DNA of 64,000 nucleotides from Oscillospiraceae bacterium (GCA_902774015.1 CACYHB010000007.1:1-64000); one strand, 5' to 3'; positions 39,464 through 48,101 are shown, counted from the first letter of the stretch. Made by a program: numbers and translations. The notes: generated by a model not told the origin, from the letters alone.

Positions 39464-41407
39464 ATGAAAACAAAACAGTTTGAAATCTTGTTTGACAAGC
39501 GAAGAACATGCTTGTGCCTGCTTCTGATGGCGGCAGCTGTGACCGGCTGCGCCCTGACAGACTGCTTGCTTCACGGGGCGGTTTTCGTGATCCTTCTGTT
39601 GGCGCTGATCCCTTCCTCTGTAAAACCGAAGAGCCGCTTTGCTGAGCTGCTCGGCATCTCGCTGTGGCTTTTGATGAGCGCCGCCGTGGTGTTTCTGATT
39701 GTCCAGCTAGCTATCGATGCCAGTGTCCGCCCGGTGGGATTGTATCGCGGCGCACTGAATATCGGAATTATTCTTTCTGTCTTTCTTCTCTTGCTGTTTA
39801 TCCAGGGGAAACTAAGGCCTGCTGTATTATGCGGGGCGTTTGTTTCCCTTCTCTATGCCACGATAGACTTTTATGTCCTGCGCTTTCGAGGCAGAGAGAT
39901 AACGCCTTTCGACGTGCTTACCATTCGGACAGCGGCAAACGTTGCCCAGGAATATGATTTTACACCGGGCGTTACACTTCTGTTCGCATGGCTTGAATAC
40001 CTGCTGCTCGTGATCCTGAGTTTTTCTCTGCCGAAGCAAAAGAAAAGCCTGGGGTGGGTAAAGCGGGCGGCTGCGCTTGCCTGCGCTGCGGCGATTGCGC
40101 TTGCGGTGTCCCTTGGTTCGGGTCCTGTGCACGCGAAACATTTCGGTACAGCAGGTGCAGGCATCAACGGAACCCTCCTCAATTTCGCGCTGCAGATAAA
40201 ATCGCTGGGCAACAACCCGCCGGATAGATACAGTGCTGCTTCAATTGCGGCATTGGAGCAGCATGCAGGGGGAGCGGCGCAGGAAGCATCACATGACCCG
40301 GACGTTATCGTGATCATGGACGAGTCTTTTGCCGATCTCTCGATCCTTGGGGAGGACTTGAGGACGAACCAGCCCGTAACGCCGTTCATTGATTCTCTTA
40401 GGGAGGACACGGTACGTGGCTTCGCCCTTTCCTCCGTCTACGGCGGAGATACCGCCAACTCCGAGTACGAATACCTGACAGGCAATTCTATGTTTTTCTT
40501 CCCTGAGAACACGGTGCCATACCAGCAATACGTGAAGAATGAGAGCTATTCTCTCGCGTCCTGGCTGGGGAGAAAGGGCTATTATTCGCTGGCGATGCAC
40601 CCATTCCTGTCCAGCGGCTGGATGAGGACGCAGGCGTATCCGCTTCTTGGCTTTGATGAGTACATGTTTATCGACGCTTTTCCGCAGGAGGAGTATGTCC
40701 GGGAATACATCAGCGATGCGGAGATGTTCCGGACCATGGAAGCAAAGTACGAAGAACTGACCGGAGCGGGCAACAAAGTTTTCCTGTTTGGCGTGACGAT
40801 GCAAAATCACGGCGGCTACAAATACGAAGGTGAGGATTTCATCCATACGATCCAACTGCAGGGCTATCAAGGCAGTTATCCTGAGGCGGAGCAGTACCTG
40901 TCGCTGATCCATGAGACGGACACGGCGGTGGAGGACCTGATCGACTATTTCCGCGGCGTAGAGAGAGACGTCGTGATCGCCTTTTTCGGCGATCATCTGC
41001 CCGGACTTCCGATAGAGTTTTACGAAGAGATTCATGGCGGAGCCTTCAGAAATACGGAGGAACTCCAGAAATATATGGTCCCGTTTTTTATCTGGGCCAA
41101 CTATGACATTGAAGAACAGGAGATCCCGCTCTCAAGCATCAATTATCTTGGCGCGCTGACGTTTGAAGCAGCGGGAATGGAGCTGCCGCCGTATCAGCAG
41201 CTGCTTCTGGACTGGGCGGATACGATTCCCGCGATTTGCTCAAAAGGCTGGTATTCCGCCGAAAGAGGCTGCTTTACCATGCGGGAATCACTCACTTCCG
41301 ATGAAATGACTGTATCGGAGCAAGAAGTCTTGCGGGATAATGCGATCCTTGCGTACAACAGTGCCATCGATACGGAGCACGCTTCGACTGTTTTTTTCGC
41401 TGACTGA
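39464..41407 (+). CDS. LtaS-like phosphoglycerol transferase family protein
   Basis: A protein of about 647 residues. Five or so membrane helices fill the first 200 residues. The extracellular alkaline-phosphatase-type domain starts at VIVIMDESFADLS (metal Glu), has the nucleophile region YGGDTANSEYEYLTG (Thr), and the metal site FFGDHLPGLP. LtaS relatives move glycerol phosphate from phosphatidylglycerol to teichoic acid or a surface glycan. The start is uncertain: a GTG/ATG at 39386-39389 would add 25 residues without changing the domains. It ends 50 bases before the next gene. Confidence 0.87.
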   Translation: MKTKQFEILFDKRRTCLCLLLMAAAVTGCALTDCLLHGAVFVILLLALIPSSVKPKSRFAELLGISLWLLMSAAVVFLIVQLAIDASVRPVGLYRGALNIGIILSVFLLLLFIQGKLRPAVLCGAFVSLLYATIDFYVLRFRGREITPFDVLTIRTAANVAQEYDFTPGVTLLFAWLEYLLLVILSFSLPKQKKSLGWVKRAAALACAAAIALAVSLGSGPVHAKHFGTAGAGINGTLLNFALQIKSLGNNPPDRYSAASIAALEQHAGGAAQEASHDPDVIVIMDESFADLSILGEDLRTNQPVTPFIDSLREDTVRGFALSSVYGGDTANSEYEYLTGNSMFFFPENTVPYQQYVKNESYSLASWLGRKGYYSLAMHPFLSSGWMRTQAYPLLGFDEYMFIDAFPQEEYVREYISDAEMFRTMEAKYEELTGAGNKVFLFGVTMQNHGGYKYEGEDFIHTIQLQGYQGSYPEAEQYLSLIHETDTAVEDLIDYFRGVERDVVIAFFGDHLPGLPIEFYEEIHGGAFRNTEELQKYMVPFFIWANYDIEEQEIPLSSINYLGALTFEAAGMELPPYQQLLLDWADTIPAICSKGWYSAERGCFTMRESLTSDEMTVSEQEVLRDNAILAYNSAIDTEHASTVFFAD

Positions 41408-41458
41408 AACGGGCAAAGGGAGAAACTTGACTTTGGAGCAGAGGCAAGGAAAAGCACA

Positions 41459-42709
41459 ATGAGAATCCTCTATATTTCCGGGGACAATCCGGCCGTGGAT
41501 ACGATCCTGAACGGGATGGATGATTCCACGCTGGGCGGGCTGCCCGCTTTCTACTATCCGTTCAAAATGCTCCTTGAGCGCGGGCACACGATCGACCTGC
41601 TGCTCTACACGGCGGAGGAAAAGACCGTCACGGAGAGCGCGCATTTCAAAGCGGAAAACCTGATCCAGCTGCACCCGAAGAACGGTATGCTGCCCGGCGC
41701 GGTGGAATACGCGCTGCAGCTGACAGGCGCTGCCCGCAGCCTGCTGAATGAGAGACACTACGATTTTGTCTACGGCATGAGCGAAGGGGCCCACCTGGCC
41801 GTTCGTGAGGCGGCGAAGCGGGGGATCCCCTGCGGTCTGCGGCAGTTCGGCACGCAGGAAATGGCGAACGTGCTGGAGCCGATACGGAGCGTTTTGCTGC
41901 GCCGCTTGAAGGCGTTGAAGGACTATACCTATATCACGCTCTCCATGCAGAGCAGAAAGAGCTTTCTGCTGGCGACGGACGACGGGACCGACACGGGTGC
42001 CGTGCCGGGGCTGCTGGGGATCGAAGCGCTGCCTTACCGTTTCTTTCTGTGGCACACCGGCATTGAAATCCCCGCGGAGCAGCCGGCCCTCGGAGATGGG
42101 GAGACGTATCCCGCGGGCTACGCGCCCATGGTGCTCTCTCACATCGGCCGGGTGACGGAACTGAAATCGCAGGATCGCAGCCTGCGCATCCTGGAGCAGC
42201 TGCACCGGAAGGGTTATCCTTTCCATCTCTATTTTGTGGGAGATATCCGAAGCGAAGCCTTTCACAAGGAACTGCTGGCTTGGGCGGAGGAGCATGGCTT
42301 GGAAGCCTATGTCCATTTTACCGGTTTTCTGAATCAGAAGGTGTGTAGGGCATATGCACGCAATTCTTTTATGACACTTCTGACAGCAGACTTCAACGGC
42401 GGCAACGTCTTTTACGAGATCATGAGCGAGGGAGCGCTTCTCCTCATGCTCCGGGACCCGTCCCTTGACCGCTATGCGGAGAACGGCGTTAACTGCGTGG
42501 TATGCGGCAAGGAAGAGTATGAGCAGGCGGCGGAGCGGATCCTCGCGCTGATGGACAAAGAAGATACGCAGGCCGCCATTCGCCGCGCAGCGTATCAGAC
42601 TGCGCGGGAGAAATTTCTCTCCATAGAAAAGCGCTTCGGTCTGGAAGCCGACCTGGTGGAGGCCGCGGCGAGAGGGGAGGATCTTTCCCGTTTCCCGGAG
42701 ACCTTATAA
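41459..42709 (+). CDS. GT4-like glycosyltransferase
   Basis: A 416-residue GT-B type protein. The N-terminal MRILYISGDNPAVDTILNGM and GGLPAFYYPFKMLLERGHTI, and the donor half VLSHIGRVTELKSQDRSLRI, YFVGDIRSEAF, VHFTGFLNQK and FYEIMSEGALLLM, match the fold; the last is a degenerate form of the usual EGFG...EA motif. It carries AAGGA as RBS. GC content rises in this gene compared with the operon before it, which marks the right edge of the AT-rich block. Confidence 0.8.
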   Translation: MRILYISGDNPAVDTILNGMDDSTLGGLPAFYYPFKMLLERGHTIDLLLYTAEEKTVTESAHFKAENLIQLHPKNGMLPGAVEYALQLTGAARSLLNERHYDFVYGMSEGAHLAVREAAKRGIPCGLRQFGTQEMANVLEPIRSVLLRRLKALKDYTYITLSMQSRKSFLLATDDGTDTGAVPGLLGIEALPYRFFLWHTGIEIPAEQPALGDGETYPAGYAPMVLSHIGRVTELKSQDRSLRILEQLHRKGYPFHLYFVGDIRSEAFHKELLAWAEEHGLEAYVHFTGFLNQKVCRAYARNSFMTLLTADFNGGNVFYEIMSEGALLLMLRDPSLDRYAENGVNCVVCGKEEYEQAAERILALMDKEDTQAAIRRAAYQTAREKFLSIEKRFGLEADLVEAAARGEDLSRFPETL

Positions 42710-42758
42710 CAAATATAAAGACCCGATAGAAGCCGGACTGCGGGTCGGAGGAAACAGC

Positions 42759-44237
42759 ATGACGGATGAATCGCACAGCAACACAAGAGGGAAGGCCCTG
42801 TCGGGGCTGATGTGGCGCTTTCTGGAGCGCTTCGGGGCCCAGGGCGTGACCTTTGTCGTGTCGATCATTCTGGCGCGGCTGCTCGACCCCGAGGTGTACG
42901 GCGTGGTCGCCATCGTCACGGTGGTGACGGCGATCCTGAACGTCTTTGTGGACAGCGGGCTCGGCAACGCTCTGATCCAGAAGAAGGACGCGGACGACCT
43001 GGACTTCTCCACGGTGTTCTTCTTCAATATGGCCATGTGCGCGGCGCTGTATCTGCTGGTGTTTGCCGCGGCGCCCCTGATCGCGCGTATTTACGGCATG
43101 CCGGAGCTGACGGCTCTGATCCGCGTGATGAGCCTGATCCTGATCATCTCCGGCGTGAAGAACGTGCAGCAGGCATACGTTTCCCGGCATCTGCTCTTTA
43201 AGCGCTTTTTCTTCGCCACGCTGGGCGGGACGCTGGGCGCGGCGGTGCTGGGCATCTGGATGGCCTACCGGGGGATGGGCGCGTGGGCGCTGGTGGCGCA
43301 GGGCCTGTTCAACGCGGCGACGGATACGCTGATCCTCTGGCTTACGGTCAAGTGGCGGCCGAAACGGATGTTTTCGTGGGAGCGCTTCCGCGGCCTGTTT
43401 TCCTTCGGCTGGAAGCTGCTGGCGTCCCAACTGATCGAGACGGTGTACAACAATCTGCGCCAGCTCATTATCGGCAAGCTGTATACCGCGGAGAGCCTGG
43501 CCTTCTATAATCGGGGCTACATGCTGCCCAACGTGTTCGTTGTGAACGTGAACAGCTCCATCGACAGCGTGCTGCTGCCGGTGATGTCCGGCGTGCAGGA
43601 CGAGGTGGAGAGCGTCAAGGCGATGACGCGGCGCTCGGTGAAGCTCAGCTCCTACGTGATGTGGCCGCTGCTGCTTGGGCTGGCTGCCTGCTCCCGCCCG
43701 CTGGTCACGGTGCTGCTGACGGCCAAGTGGCTGCCCTGCGTGCCCTACGTGATCATCTTCTGCGTCAGCTACGCCTTTCTGCCGGTGCAGACGGCGAACC
43801 TGAACGCGATCAAGGCCCTGGGCCGGAGCGACATCTATCTGCGGCTGGAGACGATCAAGAAGCTGATCGGCTTTGCGATCCTGCTCGCCACGATGTGGTT
43901 CGGGCCGCTGGTCATGGCGGCGAGCAACCTGTTTTTCAGCGTGGTGAACATGGTCATCAACGCCTGGCCGAACCGGAAGCTGCTGGGCTATTCCTTCCGG
44001 CAGCAGGCGGCGGACATGCTGCCCTCGGCGCTGCTGGCCGGGCTGATGTTCGCGGCGGTGTGGTGCCTGCAGTATCTGGGTCTCTCCCCGGCGATGACCC
44101 TGCTGGTGCAGATCCCGGCGGGCGCCGCGGTCTACGTGCTCGGCTCCGCGCTCTTTCGGATCGAGAGCTTCGGCTATCTGCTGGGGCTTGTCAGGGAGTT
44201 GCTGACGCGCAGGAGACGGGGGCGGACGCAGGCCTGA
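42759..44237 (+). CDS. Wzx-type repeat-unit flippase
   Basis: A 492-residue membrane protein with 12-14 helices, of the MOP superfamily. The start KALSGLMWRFLERFGAQGVTF, VSIILARLLDPEVYGVVAIV and GNALIQKKDADDLDFSTVFF are typical of the WzxC/lipopolysaccharide flippase group. It should flip the finished undecaprenyl-linked unit outward for polymerisation by the Wzy-like protein. RBS GGAGG. It is GC-rich, unlike the central operon genes. The gene ends the polysaccharide operon; no clear terminator follows. Confidence 0.92.
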   Translation: MTDESHSNTRGKALSGLMWRFLERFGAQGVTFVVSIILARLLDPEVYGVVAIVTVVTAILNVFVDSGLGNALIQKKDADDLDFSTVFFFNMAMCAALYLLVFAAAPLIARIYGMPELTALIRVMSLILIISGVKNVQQAYVSRHLLFKRFFFATLGGTLGAAVLGIWMAYRGMGAWALVAQGLFNAATDTLILWLTVKWRPKRMFSWERFRGLFSFGWKLLASQLIETVYNNLRQLIIGKLYTAESLAFYNRGYMLPNVFVVNVNSSIDSVLLPVMSGVQDEVESVKAMTRRSVKLSSYVMWPLLLGLAACSRPLVTVLLTAKWLPCVPYVIIFCVSYAFLPVQTANLNAIKALGRSDIYLRLETIKKLIGFAILLATMWFGPLVMAASNLFFSVVNMVINAWPNRKLLGYSFRQQAADMLPSALLAGLMFAAVWCLQYLGLSPAMTLLVQIPAGAAVYVLGSALFRIESFGYLLGLVRELLTRRRRGRTQA

Positions 44238-44309
44238 GTGGGCCGCGCGGCTTTGGTCGATTTCTACAAATATTTGGAAAATTTTTCGGGAAAAAAGGCA
44301 AGGGAACTC

Positions 44310-44338
44310 TTGACAAAGCGGATGCGAGAGGTTAAAAT
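44310..44338 (+). promoter_or_regulatory. Strong promoter of precursor gene A, outside the inverted repeat
   Basis: -35 TTGACA (44310-44315), 17-base spacer, -10 TAAAAT (44333-44338). It is 43 bases left of inverted repeat A, so inversion would not move it. Confidence 0.85.
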
Positions 44339-44381
44339 TACCCTGTAACATAGCTTGCGGCAGTTTGCCGCGATCTTTCGA

Positions 44382-44491
44382 AAAGTATAACACTCTGTTA
44401 AATGGGAGGATACATAAATGAAAACTTGGACGATACCGCAGGTGGTGGTCGAGGCTTTCCGCGCCAATGAGTACGTGGCGGGTTCGTGCCA
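44382..44491 (+). repeat. Inverted repeat A (110 bp) covering leader, RBS, start and codons 1-24
   Basis: This segment matches the reverse complement of 45626-45735 with only four or so mismatches in 110 bases. It runs from AAAGTATAACACTCTG through GGGAGGATACATAAATG to GGTTCGTGCCA. Confidence 0.93.
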
Positions 44492-44852
44492 ACAGGCATT
44501 TGTTGCAGATGAAACAGCTATCAAAGCCGTCATGGCGGATAGACAGATTGATTTCAACTGTGAAGCTAGTGGTGAAGGCAGACCTCCTTCTTCTGGTCAG
44601 AGTATTTTTATCAGTAGTAGTAATTTGACTCAATGGAATATTGATCAAGGTTTGATTGGCCCGTATGAAGCGGGAGTTCACATCAGAGCAGATAACGCGA
44701 CTCAAGCGCAGCAGTATGTAGATCAGGGGCTTTTTGATAGGTACTATTCCCAAAGTGGCATGTATTATGGCGTAGTCAATATTTACTTGTTCCAATATAG
44801 TAAGGACTGGCATCCATCGTCTAAATTTGAAGGTTCTATAAAGTTTTCTTGA
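44418..44852 (+). CDS. Candidate peptide precursor A, W-x-x-P...NEYVA leader family
   Basis: A 144-residue soluble protein without a signal peptide. The N-terminus MKTWTIPQVVVEAFRANEY then VAGSCQ is nearly identical to that of the convergent gene at 45699; the rest (Gln, Ser, Asp, Tyr-rich) is different. It ends in KFS; its two paralogs end in NFS. The conserved leader and variable core, next to a radical SAM enzyme, a PqqD-like protein and an exporter, fit a RiPP-type precursor, but its length is unusual and it could instead be a secreted surface protein. The RBS is GGGAGG. The promoter at 44310 is close to consensus. Confidence 0.6.
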   Translation: MKTWTIPQVVVEAFRANEYVAGSCQQAFVADETAIKAVMADRQIDFNCEASGEGRPPSSGQSIFISSSNLTQWNIDQGLIGPYEAGVHIRADNATQAQQYVDQGLFDRYYSQSGMYYGVVNIYLFQYSKDWHPSSKFEGSIKFS

Positions 44853-44891
44853 GAGACCGCTGCTCTCCTACACAGTTTGATTCAGATTACA

Positions 44892-44920
44892 ACACCCCGG
44901 CGGGAATCCCGCCGGGGTGT
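44892..44920 (+). terminator. GC-rich hairpin after precursor A
   Basis: Stem ACACCCCGGCGGG / CCCGCCGGGGTGT with a tiny loop, followed by CGGCTTGC. No T-run. A near-identical hairpin follows precursor B, in inverted orientation (45207-45237). Confidence 0.65.
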
Positions 44921-44939
44921 CGGCTTGCAGAGAAAGCTC

Positions 44940-45150
44940 GTTTCTGTCATCCTGAGCGCAGCGAAGGATCTGAAGTCCCTCTTTATCGGAGAGAACAAGA
45001 GGAGTCATGCGCCATTATTCACGGAGGGGCGACGATGAGCCGCCCTCCGGTGCGGCAGAAAAAACGAGAAAAATCAGGCGAATTCGTTCAAACGTGCGAA
45101 TCCGCCTGATTCTTCTTGCTGAGCGGGCGGCTGATAGCCGCCCCTACTGT
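44940..45150. repeat. REP-like palindromes between the two precursor genes
   Basis: Three palindromic elements and one dispersed-type repeat lie here. TGTCATCCTGAGCGCAGCG (44946 on) is a repeat type found in many bacterial genomes. GGAGGGGCG...CGCCCTCC is at 45022-45048. AATCAGGCG...CGCCTGATT is at 45072-45111. GGGCGGCTGATAGCCGCCC at about 45125 is the same palindrome as inside the RAYT gene at 756. No gene is visible in 44853-45276. Confidence 0.75.
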
Positions 45151-45206
45151 GCCGAAGCTGCTTCGTGCGTTTTCGGAACATGCTCCTTTTCAGCCATCAG
45201 CAAGCC

Positions 45207-45237
45207 AGCACCCCGGCGGGATTTCCCGCCGGGGTGC
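45207..45237 (-). terminator. GC-rich hairpin after precursor B
   Basis: Stem AGCACCCCGGCGGG / CCCGCCGGGGTGCT. It is the inverted counterpart of the hairpin at 44892, including the adjacent GGCTTGC on the minus strand. Confidence 0.65.
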
Positions 45238-45276
45238 TGCTTTCTGTATTAAGCTGTGCAGATACGTAACGACCTA

Positions 45277-45699
45277 TCAAGAAAAGTTAGCAATAGTATA
45301 ATCGGTAACCGGATGATAATGGTTGTTGCCACCAGCGGGAAAATAGAAAGCATAGACTTTAGCCCAGTAAGAAGTACTAGTTGGGCTCTGCCTTACGACA
45401 TTCAAATGAAGAGTATTTTCTGCATAGTCCACATACTCTGGCTTAATTTGCATCCACGCTTCAACTGCTCCGTCCTTATCAATTTGTTTCCATTGATAAT
45501 CATTCAAAGCAGTACTAAACATATATCCTTCCGGATAACCCCAATCACCATCATCACCATTAAGATCAAGACTATTATTTCTTCTTATTCTTATGAGATC
45601 TTCTTCATTTGATACAAATGAGTCCTGGCACGAACCTGCCACGTACTCATTGGCGCGGAAAGCCTCGACCACCACCTGCGGCATCATCCAAGTTTTCAT
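45277..45699 (-). CDS. Candidate peptide precursor B, W-x-x-P...NEYVA leader family
   Basis: A 140-residue protein without signal peptide. The first 25 residues, MKTWMMPQVVVEAFRANEY then VAGSCQ, match precursor A at 22 or more positions; the remainder diverges (RIRRNNSLDLNGDDGDWG; ending ANFS). Its only cysteine is at position 24. The gene faces precursor A. The RBS and leader are the inverted copy of A's. Upstream of the repeat only a weaker promoter is visible (TTGTTT, 16 bases, TATAAC, the -10 inside the repeat), so B may be less expressed or silent in this orientation. Confidence 0.6.
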   Translation of the reverse strand: MKTWMMPQVVVEAFRANEYVAGSCQDSFVSNEEDLIRIRRNNSLDLNGDDGDWGYPEGYMFSTALNDYQWKQIDKDGAVEAWMQIKPEYVDYAENTLHLNVVRQSPTSTSYWAKVYAFYFPAGGNNHYHPVTDYTIANFS

Positions 45700-45735
45700 T
45701 TATGTATCCTCCCATTTAGCAGAGTGTTATACTTT
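45626..45735 (-). repeat. Inverted repeat B (110 bp)
   Basis: Reverse-complement partner of 44382-44491. Both repeats end at the same base of codon 25, so recombination between them would exchange the variable parts in frame. Confidence 0.93.
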
Positions 45736-45826
45736 GCGTAAAAAAATAAACAATTTAGTTAAATATAGCGCTAAATTGCAGGAGAGGATATGTTATGAAA
45801 AAGAACGAGACGAAACGAAAACGAAC

Positions 45827-46771
45827 CTATTCGAGCAGGGAAGAGAGCTTGTTCATGTTCCGGCGCTTGAAGTCCATAGAGGGGTGCACGTAGCGGTTCA
45901 TGGTGATGCTCACGCTGGCGTGGCCCAGGATCTCGCTGAGGCTCTTCACGTCGAAGCCCAGCTCCACGCAGCGGGTGGCGAAGCTGTGGCGGCAGGTGTG
46001 GAAGGAGGCGTCCCGGATGCCGCAGGCCCGCAGGGCCTCCTTGTAGCGGTTCTCCAGCGTGCGCGGCTCCACGAAGAAGGGCTTGCCCGTGAGGAAATAG
46101 CAGCCGTCCGAGCGCCGATAGGGCCGCAGCACCTCGATCAGGAAATCCGGCAGGGGAATGCTGCGCAGGGAACAGGCGCTCTTGGGCGGGGTGATGACGA
46201 TGCGGGTCTTCTGCTTTTCGTCAAAGGTCTGCAGCCGCTGGAGCGTGGCGCGCACGGTGAGGCTTTTGTCCTCCAGCGAGATATCGCCCCAGCGCAGGGC
46301 GCAGAGCTCGCCGATGCGGATCCCGGTATACAGGCTCAGCAGGATCCCCAGCCGGCAGAGATCCGGCTTCTCGCAGAGCCAGGCCGTCAGACGGCGCTGC
46401 TCCTCCTGCGTGAAGACCCGCAGCGGCTTTCGCTGCTGCCGCGCGACCAGACCGTGCAGATCCGCCGCGTCCGCGCCCCGGTCCTGGGCAAAGCGGAGCA
46501 CGCACTTGAGCACGGAGAGCACGTCCGTCACCGTCTTGGGGGCGAGCCCGGCGCCTTTCCTGCCCCCGCTCTGCAGAAGCTGCTGGCGGAAGGCCGCCGC
46601 GCGCTCCCGGGTGACGGCCTCCGGCGGCAGATCGCCGAAGGCGGGCAGCAGGTAGGAATTGAGAATGTTCACGTAGCGGACGCGGCTGGAGTCCTTCAGC
46701 TCCGTCTCCGGAGAGCTGAGCCACTGCCGCGCCCAGTCGGCAAAGCTGCCGGGGATTCGCGGGGGGTCCAT
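45827..46771 (-). CDS. Tyrosine recombinase/integrase next to the inverted repeats
   Basis: A 314-residue recombinase. Residues 8-95 are a SAM-like DNA-binding domain. The catalytic residues are all present: R152 in YTGIRIGEL, K197 in PPKSA, H258 and R261 in HTCRHSF, H284 in LGHASV and Y294 in MNRYVH. The ATG at 46771 follows AAAGGAGG. The stop lies 92 bases from inverted repeat B. No phage or plasmid gene accompanies it, so a local role in inverting the 44382-45735 segment is the simplest idea; an integrase of a lost element is the alternative. Confidence 0.9.
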   Translation of the reverse strand: MDPPRIPGSFADWARQWLSSPETELKDSSRVRYVNILNSYLLPAFGDLPPEAVTRERAAAFRQQLLQSGGRKGAGLAPKTVTDVLSVLKCVLRFAQDRGADAADLHGLVARQQRKPLRVFTQEEQRRLTAWLCEKPDLCRLGILLSLYTGIRIGELCALRWGDISLEDKSLTVRATLQRLQTFDEKQKTRIVITPPKSACSLRSIPLPDFLIEVLRPYRRSDGCYFLTGKPFFVEPRTLENRYKEALRACGIRDASFHTCRHSFATRCVELGFDVKSLSEILGHASVSITMNRYVHPSMDFKRRNMNKLSSLLE

Positions 46772-46824
46772 GCGTTTTCCTCCTTTCCCGCACCGTCCGG
46801 GGCGTCTCGGCGAGACGCCGGGCG

Positions 46825-46867
46825 AAAAAAATGAGGTGGATCCGTAGGAAGAACGAAAACACCTCAT
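46825..46867 (-). terminator. Terminator-like hairpin of the radical SAM operon
   Basis: On the minus strand ATGAGGTG and CACCTCAT pair around a 21-base loop, followed by seven T (46825-46831 on the plus strand are A). A second palindrome GGCGTCTCGGCGAGACGCC is at 46801-46819. Confidence 0.55.
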
Positions 46868-46934
46868 GGCTGACAACAAACCGTTTTTGACAGGGGCGGC
46901 GAAAGCCGCCTCTTTTGCCGGGGAGAGAAAGCCT

Positions 46935-48101
46935 TTACAGGCCGGGGGAGTCCTCCTGTGCGCACTCGCCGTCGGCAGCCGCCAGCTCCTCACGCATGAG
47001 CCGTTCCAGCTCCAGCGTGTAGCGGCAGGCGTAGTCCGGCTTGCCGTCCTGCCGCCCGGTCTCGTAGAGGGCAGAGGCGGGGCAGATATCGCAGAGGCCG
47101 CGGCGGGGGCAGACGGCGCAGTCGGCATGGATGAGCAGCGCCTCCATCCCGTCCTGGATCTGCCGCCAGGCGGCGGCAAAGCCGAGCGCGAACACGTCGG
47201 CCTCCGGGGAGCGCAGGATCACGCAGGGCCGCATATGTCCCTGCCAGTTGAGCGTGAAGGAGCAGCGCCCCGCCTTGCAGGTATTGCGCTCGGGCTTCCG
47301 CGCCTCCGGATGCTCTTCGGCGAAGCGGGCGCGGGCGTCCACCTCGGCGATCTGCCGGGCGCAGTAGGCCAGAAAGTCCTCCCGCTCGGGATAATAACGC
47401 CGGTGGATCTCGTGGGCGGTTTGGGCGGCCTCCTCCGCCGGAAGGCGGGAGGAGAAATCGAAGCCGCGGCTGCGCTCCCGCGTGGCGGGCATGATGCGGG
47501 GATCGATGCCGTAGACCAAATCGCGCTCTTTGCAGTAGTCCAGGAAGGCGGACAGGTCCTCCGCATTTTTCACGGTCATCGTGTAGCTGAGCTTCACGTG
47601 GACCCCGCGCTGCCGCAGCAGCTCGATGGCCCGCACCGTGCGCGCATAGCCGCCGGGCAGATGGCACAGCTCCCGGTAGGCCTTGTCGCTCGCGCCGTAG
47701 AGGGTGACGTTCACGCGACGGGGCGGGTTCTGTGCGAAGAAATCCGCCCACTCCTCGTCCAGCAGCGTGCCGTTGGTGTTGAGCATCAGGATGAAGCCCA
47801 TCTTCCGCAGGCCCAGGTACAGCTCCCGAAAGCCGGGGTAGAGCAGCGGCTCCCCGCCGGTCAGCAGCAGGAAAAGCACCCCGGCGTCACGCATCTCCTG
47901 CGCGACCGAGAGCCACTCCTCCGCCGTGCGCAGGCGGCCACGGGCCTCCATCTCCTCGCGCGACAGGCGGACGTAGCACATGTCGCAGTCCATGGTGCAC
48001 AGGGGCGTCACCTCGATGCTGCCGTTGAGGGGGATGCGTTTGGCGTCCGCCATGCGGAACAGCGCCTGCTCGCTCCGCTCAAAATCCTCGATGGGGTTCA
48101 T
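46935..48101 (-). CDS. Radical SAM/SPASM peptide-modifying enzyme
   Basis: A 388-residue enzyme. The radical SAM cluster motif is CTMDCDMC (C35, C39, C42) and GGEPLLYPG (82-90) is the SAM-binding loop. A C-terminal SPASM region has eight cysteines: C275, C280, C293, C328, C331, C337, C340 and C359, with the C-x2-C-x5-C-x2-C cluster CAVCPRRGLCDIC. SPASM enzymes form cross-links or epimerise residues in ribosomal peptides, or mature enzymes. It is translationally coupled (4-base overlap) to the PqqD-like gene, the usual recognition partner. The precursor-like genes at 44418 and 45699 are the best local substrates. Confidence 0.93.
   Translation of the reverse strand: MNPIEDFERSEQALFRMADAKRIPLNGSIEVTPLCTMDCDMCYVRLSREEMEARGRLRTAEEWLSVAQEMRDAGVLFLLLTGGEPLLYPGFRELYLGLRKMGFILMLNTNGTLLDEEWADFFAQNPPRRVNVTLYGASDKAYRELCHLPGGYARTVRAIELLRQRGVHVKLSYTMTVKNAEDLSAFLDYCKERDLVYGIDPRIMPATRERSRGFDFSSRLPAEEAAQTAHEIHRRYYPEREDFLAYCARQIAEVDARARFAEEHPEARKPERNTCKAGRCSFTLNWQGHMRPCVILRSPEADVFALGFAAAWRQIQDGMEALLIHADCAVCPRRGLCDICPASALYETGRQDGKPDYACRYTLELERLMREELAAADGECAQEDSPGL

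Noticed and set aside
42489-44813. Very long minus-strand open frame (774 codons)
   Set aside because: It covers the flippase gene and part of precursor A in antisense, is rich in His, Gln and Arg and has no recognisable domain.
45256-45612. Plus-strand ORF of 118 codons between the precursors
   Set aside because: It is the antisense of precursor B, which has the conserved leader and RBS.
45795-45893. Short plus-strand ORF starting MKKNETKRKRTYSSREES with a good RBS
   Set aside because: It has only about 32 codons and runs into the antisense strand of the recombinase; it may be a relic, but nothing supports a product.
45827-46771. Prophage or integrative element integrase
   Set aside because: No phage, plasmid or conjugation genes and no tRNA end are nearby; the inverted repeats next to it give a better explanation.
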